Assembly (NCBI GenBank): GCA_964622665.1
Contig: CAZUUO010000005.1
Span: 1 to 30,250, forward strand
Reading direction: 5' to 3'
Origin: CAZUUO01 sp964622665
GTDB taxonomy: Bacteria > Patescibacteriota > Patescibacteriia > Magasanikbacterales > GCA-002688135
DNA: 30,250 nucleotides
Shown here: positions 22,894 through 28,972 of the stretch, in pieces
Numbering within the stretch: the first letter of the stretch is position 1
How the letters are laid out: each line of letters begins with the position of its first letter
The notes under the pieces: model-generated
The model's database searches: none
What the model saw: only the letters and a program-made list of their open reading frames with translations
Told to the model about the DNA's origin: nothing
Made by a program: the position numbers and the translations under genes

Positions 22894-23298
22894 TTAGTTC
22901 CACAGAGCACTCAACTCTTTTACAAATGGTTCAGCATTCTTGCCGGTTAGACCTCGACTAAATTTTTCACCATTCTTTAAATACACCAATAGCGTAGCTC
23001 CATGCTTCGTACTTTTTTTATATCTTATACTTTGTATATCCTGTGCAACGATTTCTCTTGTATATCCAAACCCATACGTTATAACTAGCTTTTTTCCATC
23101 ATACACCATCTTGCTAATCCCAATAAAAAGTACCAATACACCCCCAAATAGCATTAGCATTGCACAAATAGCACCAGGATACCACAAGATATTAGGTATA
23201 AACATTCTTTTCCACCGTAGTATAAAAAAAATAGCAATGGGCATCAATATTAAGAATACGAGGTCTGAAGTTGGTCTTTTGTAGGTGATCATTTTCAT
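22894..23298 (-). CDS. Two-helix membrane protein with a PH-like C-terminal domain
   Basis: A 134-residue hypothetical protein. Two hydrophobic helices (about 11-28 and 35-62) are followed by a compact domain of about 70 residues with alternating strands (KKLVITYGFGYTREIVAQDIQSI...) and a final helix. This is the plan of small bacterial PH-like (bPH/YcxB-type) membrane proteins, an assignment I make by pattern only. Start codons at 23298 and 23292 are both possible, and neither has a ribosome binding site. It lies directly after the parB terminator on the same strand. As in the neighbour at 22390-22812, ATA, AGA and CTA codons are common, unlike in parA and parB. The two may have arrived together. 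Confidence 0.6.
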   Translation of the reverse strand: MKMITYKRPTSDLVFLILMPIAIFFILRWKRMFIPNILWYPGAICAMLMLFGGVLVLFIGISKMVYDGKKLVITYGFGYTREIVAQDIQSIRYKKSTKHGATLLVYLKNGEKFSRGLTGKNAEPFVKELSALWN

Positions 23299-23307
23299 AC
23301 GTATACT

Positions 23308-23332
23308 AAAAATGGGCTATAAACCCATTTTT
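23308..23332 (-). terminator. Terminator overlapping the parB stop codon
   Basis: CCCATTTTT and AAAAATGGG (23324-23332 with 23308-23316) form a nine-pair stem, and the parB TAG lies in the seven-base loop. On the minus strand the last stem arm supplies the T-run. The 3' arm of the signal lies beyond the gene, and the 5' arm encodes the last codons of ParB. Confidence 0.6.
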
Positions 23333-24243
23333 TTAATTATTTCTTTTAATTCTTCGTCCGAGTAAAAATCAATCTTGATATTTCCTCGCCCTTTGTTGTA
23401 GGCAACGTATACCTTCGTGCCCAATGTTTCGCGCAATTTACTTTCAATACCATCAATCACTGCATCGCGTCGTCCTCCTCCTCGAGAAACTCGTGCCAGC
23501 ACCTCTGCTTCACGTGTTGTGATGCGTTTGTCCTGCACCATGTCTTTGTATGCAGCTACTTGTTGTGCAGGTGTGGATAGTCCGAGTAACGCACGTGCTT
23601 TAGTGTGCGTGATCAATCCTTCGATCAATCCGCGTTGTACTTCACTGGGAAGTTCCAGTAAGCGCACCATGTTTGCAACATGCGCACGACTTTTCCCCAC
23701 ACGACGAGCCACCGTATCTTGCGTTTGTTTAAAATCATCAATTAAACGACGATACGCAAATGCCTCTTCAACCGGATTCAACTCTTGCCGTTGAATGTTT
23801 TCAATCAACGCTAATTCAAGTTGGGTTTTTGCATCAACTGGCTTAATGAGTGCGGGAATTGATGCAAGACCCGCCATTTGTGACGCACGAAAACGGCGTT
23901 CACCCGCGATAATTTCGTAGTGACCATTTTCCAATTCCTTCACGGTGATTGGTTGTAAAATTCCGTGCTCTTGAATGGATTGCGCCAAATCTTGTAATTC
24001 CAAATCACCGAAATGTTTACGTGGCTGTGTTGGGTTGGGTGAAATTAATTCAAGAGGAATTTCACGCAGATGATCTTTTTTTAATGGAGCTGCAGAAGGA
24101 GTGTAGGAAACTTCAGTGGTAGCCGTTTCTTGCTCAACCGTAATACTCGCAACAGGTTTTGTTACGACATCTTCCTTCTTTTCTTTTTTTTCTTCAACAA
24201 GTGGTGCAGAAAAATACGCACCTAATCCTTTTCCTAATGGCAT
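23317..24243 (-). CDS. parB: Chromosome partitioning protein ParB
   Basis: CTP-dependent DNA clamp that loads at parS sites and organises the origin region for segregation with ParA and SMC. The conserved start LGKGLGAYF is followed by a variable linker (12-58). The ParB N-domain carries the CTP-binding motifs GERRFR (114-119) and ENIQRQ (148-153), and the central helix-turn-helix region is about 170-230. The C-terminal dimerisation domain ends at 308. It starts two bases after the parA stop codon, so translation is probably coupled. The SMC partners scpA and scpB are also in this window (28445-29664). No clear parS site was found. Confidence 0.95.
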   Translation of the reverse strand: MPLGKGLGAYFSAPLVEEKKEKKEDVVTKPVASITVEQETATTEVSYTPSAAPLKKDHLREIPLELISPNPTQPRKHFGDLELQDLAQSIQEHGILQPITVKELENGHYEIIAGERRFRASQMAGLASIPALIKPVDAKTQLELALIENIQRQELNPVEEAFAYRRLIDDFKQTQDTVARRVGKSRAHVANMVRLLELPSEVQRGLIEGLITHTKARALLGLSTPAQQVAAYKDMVQDKRITTREAEVLARVSRGGGRRDAVIDGIESKLRETLGTKVYVAYNKGRGNIKIDFYSDEELKEIIKKMGL

Positions 24244-24245
24244 AA

Positions 24246-25022
24246 TTATATGTTAGGTTGCGTATGTACATCCATGATTTCTCGCGCCAATCGTTCGTAT
24301 GCTGTCGCCGCTTTTCCGTCAGGTTCGTACTCCAAAATGGTTTTTCCAAAACTAGGTGCTTCTGCTAAACGAACTGTGCGCGGAATTACCGAACGAAATA
24401 TTTTATTAGGGAAATATTTGTATAATTCATGCATGACTTCCGTTGAAAGTTTATTACGACCATCAAACATCGTCAGTGCCGTACCCAAAATCGTGAGGTT
24501 TGGTTTGATGTGTGTTTTTATCAGTTCAATAGTGTTCATCAATTGTCCCAAACCTTCTAAAGCATAATACTCAGCTTGTACCGGGATTAAGACTTCATCA
24601 GCGGCAATCAATGCGTTGATCGTTAATATACCCAATGATGGCGGACAATCAATTAAAATATAATCATAACTTGAGGCAACTTCTTGCAATAAATCCGCAA
24701 GGCGGTATTCACGTCGTTCCAGTGAAATTAATTCGACTGAGGCACCCGCGAGCGCGTTATTTGCTGGTACAACGCGGTACCCTGCCACACCCGTGTTATG
24801 GGTTACTTCGTGGATTCGTTTTTGACCAACTAAACATTCATAAATTCCTGCGGTCACTTGTTTATGGTCGATACCAAGACCACTTGATGCATTAGCTTGT
24901 GGGTCCAAATCAACGAGTAATACACTGCGTCCCATGTGTGCTAAAAATGCACCTAAATTTATGGACGTTGTAGTTTTCCCCACCCCACCTTTTTGATTAA
25001 CGATCGCTATTGTTTTTGCCAT
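24246..25022 (-). CDS. parA: Chromosome partitioning ATPase ParA (Soj)
   Basis: Deviant Walker-type ATPase that binds DNA non-specifically when ATP-bound and moves ParB-parS complexes. The deviant Walker A KGGVGKTT is at residues 11-18 with the signature lysine Lys11. The A' motif LLVDLDPQANAS and Walker B ILIDCPPSLG follow. Length 258 residues, as usual for chromosomal ParA. The ATG at 25022 is chosen over an in-frame TTG at 25070, because that TTG lies in the -35 box of the promoter and the family begins at MAKTIAIVNQ. Predicted leader about 13 nt. The promoter shares its -35 with that of the divergent tRNA cluster. Confidence 0.96.
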   Translation of the reverse strand: MAKTIAIVNQKGGVGKTTTSINLGAFLAHMGRSVLLVDLDPQANASSGLGIDHKQVTAGIYECLVGQKRIHEVTHNTGVAGYRVVPANNALAGASVELISLERREYRLADLLQEVASSYDYILIDCPPSLGILTINALIAADEVLIPVQAEYYALEGLGQLMNTIELIKTHIKPNLTILGTALTMFDGRNKLSTEVMHELYKYFPNKIFRSVIPRTVRLAEAPSFGKTILEYEPDGKAATAYERLAREIMDVHTQPNI

Positions 25023-25041
25023 ATGTTTCTTCTTCTCCACT

Positions 25042-25070
25042 ATTTTACCGTGGATAGCCTCTGTTGACAA
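25042..25070 (-). promoter_or_regulatory. Promoter of parA-parB
   Basis: On the minus strand TTGTCA (25070-25065), a 17-base spacer and TAAAAT (25047-25042), starting near 25035. The -35 hexamer is offset by one base from the -35 of the divergent tRNA-Leu promoter. Confidence 0.75.
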
Positions 25071-25092
25071 TGAATACGTGTGGACGTATACT
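25064..25092 (+). promoter_or_regulatory. Promoter of the tRNA-Leu cluster
   Basis: Consensus TTGACA (25064-25069), a 17-base spacer and TATACT (25087-25092). This is the best promoter in the window. The start is expected near 25099, about 11 bases before tRNA-Leu. Confidence 0.85.
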
Positions 25093-25109
25093 TAAGCCAC
25101 ACATGAGGC

Positions 25110-25193
25110 GCCGAAGTGGCGGAATTGGCAGACGCGCGGGACTCAAAATCCCGTTCTCGCAAGGGAGTGAGAGTTCGATTCTCTCCTTCGGCA
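25110..25193 (+). tRNA. tRNA-Leu (anticodon CAA)
   Basis: Acceptor GCCGAAG pairs with CTTCGGC, with discriminator A. The anticodon stem CGGGA/TCCCG encloses loop CTCAAAA (anticodon CAA, reading UUG). A long variable arm (GTTCTCGCAAGGGAG region) marks it as a class II tRNA. The T-loop is TTCGATT. No CCA is encoded, so it must be added by the nucleotidyltransferase. Confidence 0.95.
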
Positions 25194-25268
25194 TGTAGAT
25201 ATAGAAAACTGCAGAACATAGATTTGGTTAGTCCACGTTTATCATTATCTGCTGCATATGTTGTATGA

Positions 25269-25341
25269 TGCGGGGTAGAGCAGTTGGTAGCTCGGAGGGC
25301 CCATAACCCTCAGGTCGTTGGTTCGAGTCCAACCCCCGCGT
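25269..25341 (+). tRNA. Initiator tRNA-fMet (anticodon CAT) with C33
   Basis: Initiator hallmarks are present: three G-C pairs at the end of the anticodon stem (GAGGG/CCCTC, positions 29-31 with 39-41), A11-U24 in the D-stem, and a weak first acceptor pair (U1 with G72). The loop is CCCATAA, so position 33 is C instead of the nearly universal U. D-arm GAGC/GCTC, T-arm GTTGG-TTCGAGT-CCAAC. By this alignment the discriminator is U and no CCA is encoded. It lies 12 bases before the next tRNA. Confidence 0.93.
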
Positions 25342-25353
25342 TTTTTAAATCCT

Positions 25354-25428
25354 GCCAGGGTAGCTCAGTGGTAGAGCGTAGGACTCATAAGCCTGTGGCC
25401 GAGGGTTCAATCCCCTCCCCTGGTACCA
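25354..25428 (+). tRNA. tRNA with anticodon CAT (elongator Met or Ile2)
   Basis: Acceptor GCCAGGG pairs with CCCTGGT (first pair G1-U72), D-arm GCTC/GAGC, anticodon loop CTCATAA with stem TAGGA/GCCTG, and T-arm GAGGG-TTCAATC-CCCTC. CCA is encoded. The anticodon stem contains a U-G wobble at its base and an A31-G39 mismatch next to the loop. CAT may be read as Met, or as Ile if C34 becomes lysidine. The sequence alone does not decide. Confidence 0.85.
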
Positions 25429-25460
25429 AAAAAATCTCATTTCAGCAATGAGATTTTTTT
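25428..25460 (+). terminator. Terminator of the tRNA cluster
   Basis: Fourteen perfect pairs: seven A plus TCTCATT (25428-25441) with AATGAGA plus seven T (25447-25460), around a five-base loop. It begins at the last base of the final tRNA. Confidence 0.92.
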
Positions 25461-25470
25461 GTTGTGCATT

Positions 25471-25494
25471 AAAAAAACTACTCCGTAAAGTAGT
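25471..25494 (-). terminator. Terminator of the radical SAM gene
   Basis: On the minus strand ACTACT (25494-25489), a six-base loop and AGTAGT (25482-25477) precede a run of seven T. It starts directly after the stop codon of the radical SAM gene. Confidence 0.8.
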
Positions 25495-25495
25495 C

Positions 25496-26839
25496 TCATT
25501 TATCTGCGGGGATATATTTATTTACCCAGCGAGCAAACTTTCCATATATTCCCGACTCACCCTGTGGAAATAACGGTGGTGTGTCACAATTTCCTGAAAG
25601 AGTGAACACACTAATAATCGTCAGATACGCTGCATTACTTGCATATCGATGCCATCTACGCGGGTGTGTTACTGATGATCCAATTGCCGCAAAATCGAGA
25701 TTGTAAAATAACTCAAAATTTTCTACAACAGTCTGAACCCCGGCAACCGTATTTTTCCAATCATTGTTACCCGGAACAAACGATTTTGCAAGATAGGGAC
25801 GCAACATAACGCTTGGCCATCGATGCACGTACCGTATTGCACTTATCACATTGTTTACGAGTGAACTCAACGTATCCTCAGGAAATCCCATTACCAACAA
25901 AACCTCTGGTTGTATTCCTATACGAGTACAATATTCAAGACATTCTTCAACGTCCGTCTGTTTGTTGTGATTTTTTCCTTGCGATTTCCATACCGACACA
26001 TCAGCACCATCAACCCCAAATCCAATTGCATGCATTCCTGACTGTTTTAAGAGTTCACTGAAGTTGGGAATCTCTTTTTTGGCCCGAAGAAATGACTTCA
26101 TGCAACTAAGAGATCTCAAACGGATTTTTACCCCGCTTGTCTCCTGTACATCTCGCATCACTACCAAAAACTTTTCAATCTTTTGCGGATTTTGAAAAAA
26201 ATCTAGTGAACTTGCGTAGAATGAAATTTCATCGATATTTCGCTTTTGTGCTTCTGAAACGAGATATTCCAACGTTTCTTCGAACTGATACATTCTTACA
26301 AACGATTCTTCTGTTCTCTTTTTTGCAGCACAGAAATGGCAACCGTACACACAACCCTGACTAATCAACAACGGTATTTCTAAACGAAGATACGTGTCCA
26401 GATACTCTTCGCGAAGATTTTTAAACGCGAGACGCATGGAAAACTGAACGTTCCTTTCTCCTTGCGGAATACCACAGATACGTTGTACATCTTCTTGATC
26501 CAAGACTTGATGTGCATTTGTTTCCACGAACAATTTTGTGAACTGTTCTTGTGTGAGGTTTTCTATCGCCTGCCCTCCCACGAGTATTGGTATGTTGTAT
26601 TCATGATATTTTCTTGCAAACGAAATTGCCACAGGAATATACGGCGCACCATAGACTGAAATTCCCCACACATCTCTTTGATCGTACGGAATACAAAGCT
26701 CTTCATCAATATTGAGATCTGTATATGTTACCTCGTACCCCCGTGCAATTAGTTGCGCAGAAGCACCAAGTAATGAACCGTTAGGGCGTATCCAATTTCC
26801 CCCGTAAGGATACGGTAAATCAATAAGATGGATTCTCAT
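25496..26839 (-). CDS. Radical SAM protein of unknown substrate, B12-binding-like N-domain
   Basis: A 447-residue protein. Residues 1-140 look like the Rossmann domain found at the front of cobalamin-binding radical SAM enzymes (starting IHLIDLPYPYGGNW; DVWGISVYG; IPILVGGQA). The usual DxHxxG cobalamin motif is not visible, so B12 binding is doubtful. The 4Fe-4S motif CxxxCxxC is Cys163-Cys167-Cys170 (QGCVYGCHFC). The TIM-barrel part includes DEISFYASSLDFF, FGVDGAD and LLVMGFPEDT. The last 110 residues are unassigned. I cannot name the reaction. It has AGGAGG seven bases before the ATG, a strong promoter of its own, a terminator, and many AGA and ATA codons, so it is a stand-alone and probably foreign gene. 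No precursor peptide or partner gene is adjacent. Confidence 0.88.
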   Translation of the reverse strand: MRIHLIDLPYPYGGNWIRPNGSLLGASAQLIARGYEVTYTDLNIDEELCIPYDQRDVWGISVYGAPYIPVAISFARKYHEYNIPILVGGQAIENLTQEQFTKLFVETNAHQVLDQEDVQRICGIPQGERNVQFSMRLAFKNLREEYLDTYLRLEIPLLISQGCVYGCHFCAAKKRTEESFVRMYQFEETLEYLVSEAQKRNIDEISFYASSLDFFQNPQKIEKFLVVMRDVQETSGVKIRLRSLSCMKSFLRAKKEIPNFSELLKQSGMHAIGFGVDGADVSVWKSQGKNHNKQTDVEECLEYCTRIGIQPEVLLVMGFPEDTLSSLVNNVISAIRYVHRWPSVMLRPYLAKSFVPGNNDWKNTVAGVQTVVENFELFYNLDFAAIGSSVTHPRRWHRYASNAAYLTIISVFTLSGNCDTPPLFPQGESGIYGKFARWVNKYIPADK

Positions 26840-26875
26840 GAAAAGACCTCCTCTCGCAGTGACGAGACAGGGTGA

Positions 26876-26904
26876 ACCATACCATTTTTTTGTTGTATTA
26901 TCAA
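26876..26904 (-). promoter_or_regulatory. Promoter, 5' hairpin and Shine-Dalgarno of the radical SAM gene
   Basis: On the minus strand TTGATA (26904-26899), a 17-base spacer and TATGGT (26881-26876) with TGG before it (extended -10). The transcript would begin near 26869, directly at a hairpin TCTCG-loop-CGAGA (26867-26852), which is followed by AGGAGG (26852-26847) and, after seven bases, the ATG. Confidence 0.7.
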
Positions 26905-26934
26905 GTATTTTCCCCCATCCACATAGTCTGTGGG

Positions 26935-26963
26935 TTGTCGGATATGCTCAAATTAGGTATAGT
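26935..26963 (+). promoter_or_regulatory. Promoter of the gene at 26974
   Basis: TTGTCG (26935-26940), a 17-base spacer and TATAGT (26958-26963). The predicted start near 26970 falls after the in-frame ATG at 26944 and four bases before the ATG at 26974, which fixes the start codon. Confidence 0.7.
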
Positions 26964-26973
26964 AACTACTCAT

Positions 26974-27450
26974 ATGTTTTTAACCACACACGCAGTACTA
27001 GGTGCCATCGCTGGTGAATTTGCTCCTCACCCCGTATTTGCGTTCCTCATGGGTGTTGTCACTCACCTTCTTTCAGACATGATCCCGCATGGAGACTCAA
27101 ACTTATACGAAAACTACAAAAATAAAAGTAGTGTTGCCAAGTCAATTGCGTACGTTGTTGTGGATGCTATTATATCCATCTTTGCGGTGATTTGGATGTT
27201 CACTTCATTGCCTGATAATAACGCGTATAATCGAGCGTTTGGTATTCTTGGTGGACTCCTCCCGGATTTACTCGTGGGACTCAGTGAAATTGTAAAAGCA
27301 AACCTCTTGAAAAAATTTGTTAAAATCCATTTCTACTTCCATAACTTTTTTACTTCTCGCTATAAGGACATTTCGTTACATGAAGGTCTTACCTTACAAA
27401 TGTTTTTCCTCGTATTTCTCATTCATGAATTAACCGTGATTGCCTATTAA
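26974..27450 (+). CDS. Membrane protein resembling the YdjM/DUF457 metal-dependent hydrolase family
   Basis: A 158-residue membrane protein with about four hydrophobic segments. Likely metal-site residues are in TTHAVLGA near the start, THLLSDMIPHGD (about 33-44) and GGLLPDLL, an arrangement like the putative membrane-bound metal-dependent hydrolases of the YdjM/DUF457 group. The activity of that group is not well established. Upstream in-frame ATGs at 26872 and 26944 lie before or inside the promoter and are rejected, and the protein starting MFLTTHAVLGAIAGE matches how such proteins begin. A UUCG-loop terminator follows the stop codon immediately. No functional link to its neighbours is evident. 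Confidence 0.72.
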   Translation: MFLTTHAVLGAIAGEFAPHPVFAFLMGVVTHLLSDMIPHGDSNLYENYKNKSSVAKSIAYVVVDAIISIFAVIWMFTSLPDNNAYNRAFGILGGLLPDLLVGLSEIVKANLLKKFVKIHFYFHNFFTSRYKDISLHEGLTLQMFFLVFLIHELTVIAY

Positions 27451-27476
27451 AAAAACAGCCTTCGTGGCTGTTTTTT
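27449..27476. terminator. Bidirectional terminator with TTCG loop
   Basis: AAAAAACAGCC pairs with GGCTGTTTTTT around TTCGT, giving T-runs on both strands. It overlaps the stop codons of both converging genes (27448-27450 plus, 27475-27477 minus). Confidence 0.9.
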
Positions 27477-28443
27477 ATTGTGGTACCGTAAATGCTTTCG
27501 AACTCCATAGGAGCAACGCGTCTGCCTCACTAAAACGAAGCAAGGTATCAGCAGCACCCAACACAACCGCCGTACGAATACGACCTGATGCATCCTTTAC
27601 CGTGATTGCTAAATGAAAACCTGATTCAGGAATATACCCTGTTTTTGCGGCAATAATTTGTTCTCCATGAAAGGGCACTTTTCCCGTGATCAATGCATCG
27701 GTTGCGGTTACTGTTTTTGTTTTCGTGTCTGATACCGCGTATTCATATGATGGTAATTTTGCTGAATCCTCAAACTGCGGCATAACGCGTGCCGCCTTCA
27801 ATAAGCGATACACATCATAGGCAGTACCCCGATTTTCAGGTGCAAGGCCTGTTGGTTCCACAAACACAGTATTAACTAACCCTAATTTTTTAGCCGTCAT
27901 ATTCATGCGCGCCACAAAATATTCTTTCGTTAGTCCGCTTGATGTCATAAGTGCATGCGCTGCACTATTTGATGATCCTACCAATGCCATCATAACAAGA
28001 TCCCGTGATGCAACAATATCTCCTTCTACTAAATTCGATCGTTCATCAATAACATCTTCTTTACGAATAGTGTATTTTTTATTGGGATCCATCCCCAAAT
28101 CAAGATACGTGATTACCGTAATTAATTTAGTTAAACTCGCCAATGGAATTTGTTGTTGTGCTTCCTGTTGCCACAAAACTGCATCACTTTCATCATCCAC
28201 GAGCAATGCTGCCTTTGCGGTAATACTTGGCAACTTTGGTCCATTCTCTTTCTTGATCGGTATTTTGGTTATCGTTTGTAAACTTTGGGGTAATCCTTGT
28301 TTTTGTTGTAACGCAATAATATCGTTACGATATTGTGCAAACGATAAGGGGTAAAAAATTCTATTTTGTGCGTAGGGTACTCGATATGATACCGAACTTA
28401 CCATTGCATACACCATGAGCACTCCCATGCCGATTTCTTTCAT
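27475..28443 (-). CDS. D-alanyl-D-alanine carboxypeptidase family (peptidase S11) protein
   Basis: Penicillin-binding-protein-type serine hydrolase that trims or edits peptidoglycan stem peptides outside the membrane. A hydrophobic N-terminus (about 4-19) acts as signal peptide or anchor. Active-site motifs in order: SLTK with nucleophile Ser103 and Lys106, SSN (157-159), and KTG (267-269). The central motif is followed by SAA instead of the more usual DAA/DAC. At 322 residues it is the transpeptidase-like domain alone, without the C-terminal beta domain of DacA-type proteins. It starts one base after the scpB stop codon and is last in the pgsA-scpA-scpB operon. A bidirectional terminator overlaps its end. 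Confidence 0.92.
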   Translation of the reverse strand: MKEIGMGVLMVYAMVSSVSYRVPYAQNRIFYPLSFAQYRNDIIALQQKQGLPQSLQTITKIPIKKENGPKLPSITAKAALLVDDESDAVLWQQEAQQQIPLASLTKLITVITYLDLGMDPNKKYTIRKEDVIDERSNLVEGDIVASRDLVMMALVGSSNSAAHALMTSSGLTKEYFVARMNMTAKKLGLVNTVFVEPTGLAPENRGTAYDVYRLLKAARVMPQFEDSAKLPSYEYAVSDTKTKTVTATDALITGKVPFHGEQIIAAKTGYIPESGFHLAITVKDASGRIRTAVVLGAADTLLRFSEADALLLWSSKAFTVPQ

Positions 28444-28444
28444 A

Positions 28445-28972
28445 TTAAACAGTTACTTCATTACGTTGTGGAATCTCTTCGTTGTGTAATTTTTCGTAAT
28501 CAGGTAAATCTTCCACCTTAGCGATACCCAATAACGACAATGTTTCCAATGAAACGGTATATACACTTTCTAAGGTTCCCTCTTCTTCAATTATAAGTCC
28601 CCGCATCAACAAATTACGCAATATCATCGTACAATTAATACCACGAATTTGCTCAATTTCAGACTTTGTAATCGGTGATTTATAAGCGATAACTGTTAGT
28701 GTTTCTAATTGTGGACGAGTTAACTCACCTCCCATTTCTTGCTTGGTGTATTGTGCGATAATCTCAGCACACGCAGCATTGGTAACAAAGCGCACCTCTT
28801 CCCCACTGATTTGTAAGACAATGCCTCGTTGTTCAGTATATATCGTTTGCAATTTTTGTATCGCATCCATCACATCGCTTTTTTCAATGTGCAACAATTT
28901 GGCGAGTTCTTTTATACTTACTCCTTGGGGGGAAACCAATAAGATACTTTCAATTTTTTGTTCCATGTTCAT
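28445..28972 (-). CDS. scpB: Segregation and condensation protein B
   Basis: Subunit of the SMC-ScpAB condensin complex that compacts and separates sister chromosomes. The 175-residue protein has two winged-helix domains. The family core LTRPQLETLTVIAYKSPITKSEIEQIRG lies around residues 85-112, followed by the second domain. Its ATG overlaps the scpA stop in an ATGA arrangement, so translation is coupled and the two subunits are made in step. A second ATG two codons in is also possible. Having smc partners and parAB in one window points to a full chromosome segregation set, although smc itself is not here. Confidence 0.94.
   Translation of the reverse strand: MNMEQKIESILLVSPQGVSIKELAKLLHIEKSDVMDAIQKLQTIYTEQRGIVLQISGEEVRFVTNAACAEIIAQYTKQEMGGELTRPQLETLTVIAYKSPITKSEIEQIRGINCTMILRNLLMRGLIIEEEGTLESVYTVSLETLSLLGIAKVEDLPDYEKLHNEEIPQRNEVTV

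Noticed and set aside
25194..25268. Separate promoter for the initiator tRNA between tRNA-Leu and tRNA-fMet
   Set aside because: Weak TATGTT/TATCTG-like boxes exist but no -35 at proper spacing, and no terminator follows tRNA-Leu, so readthrough is the simpler reading.
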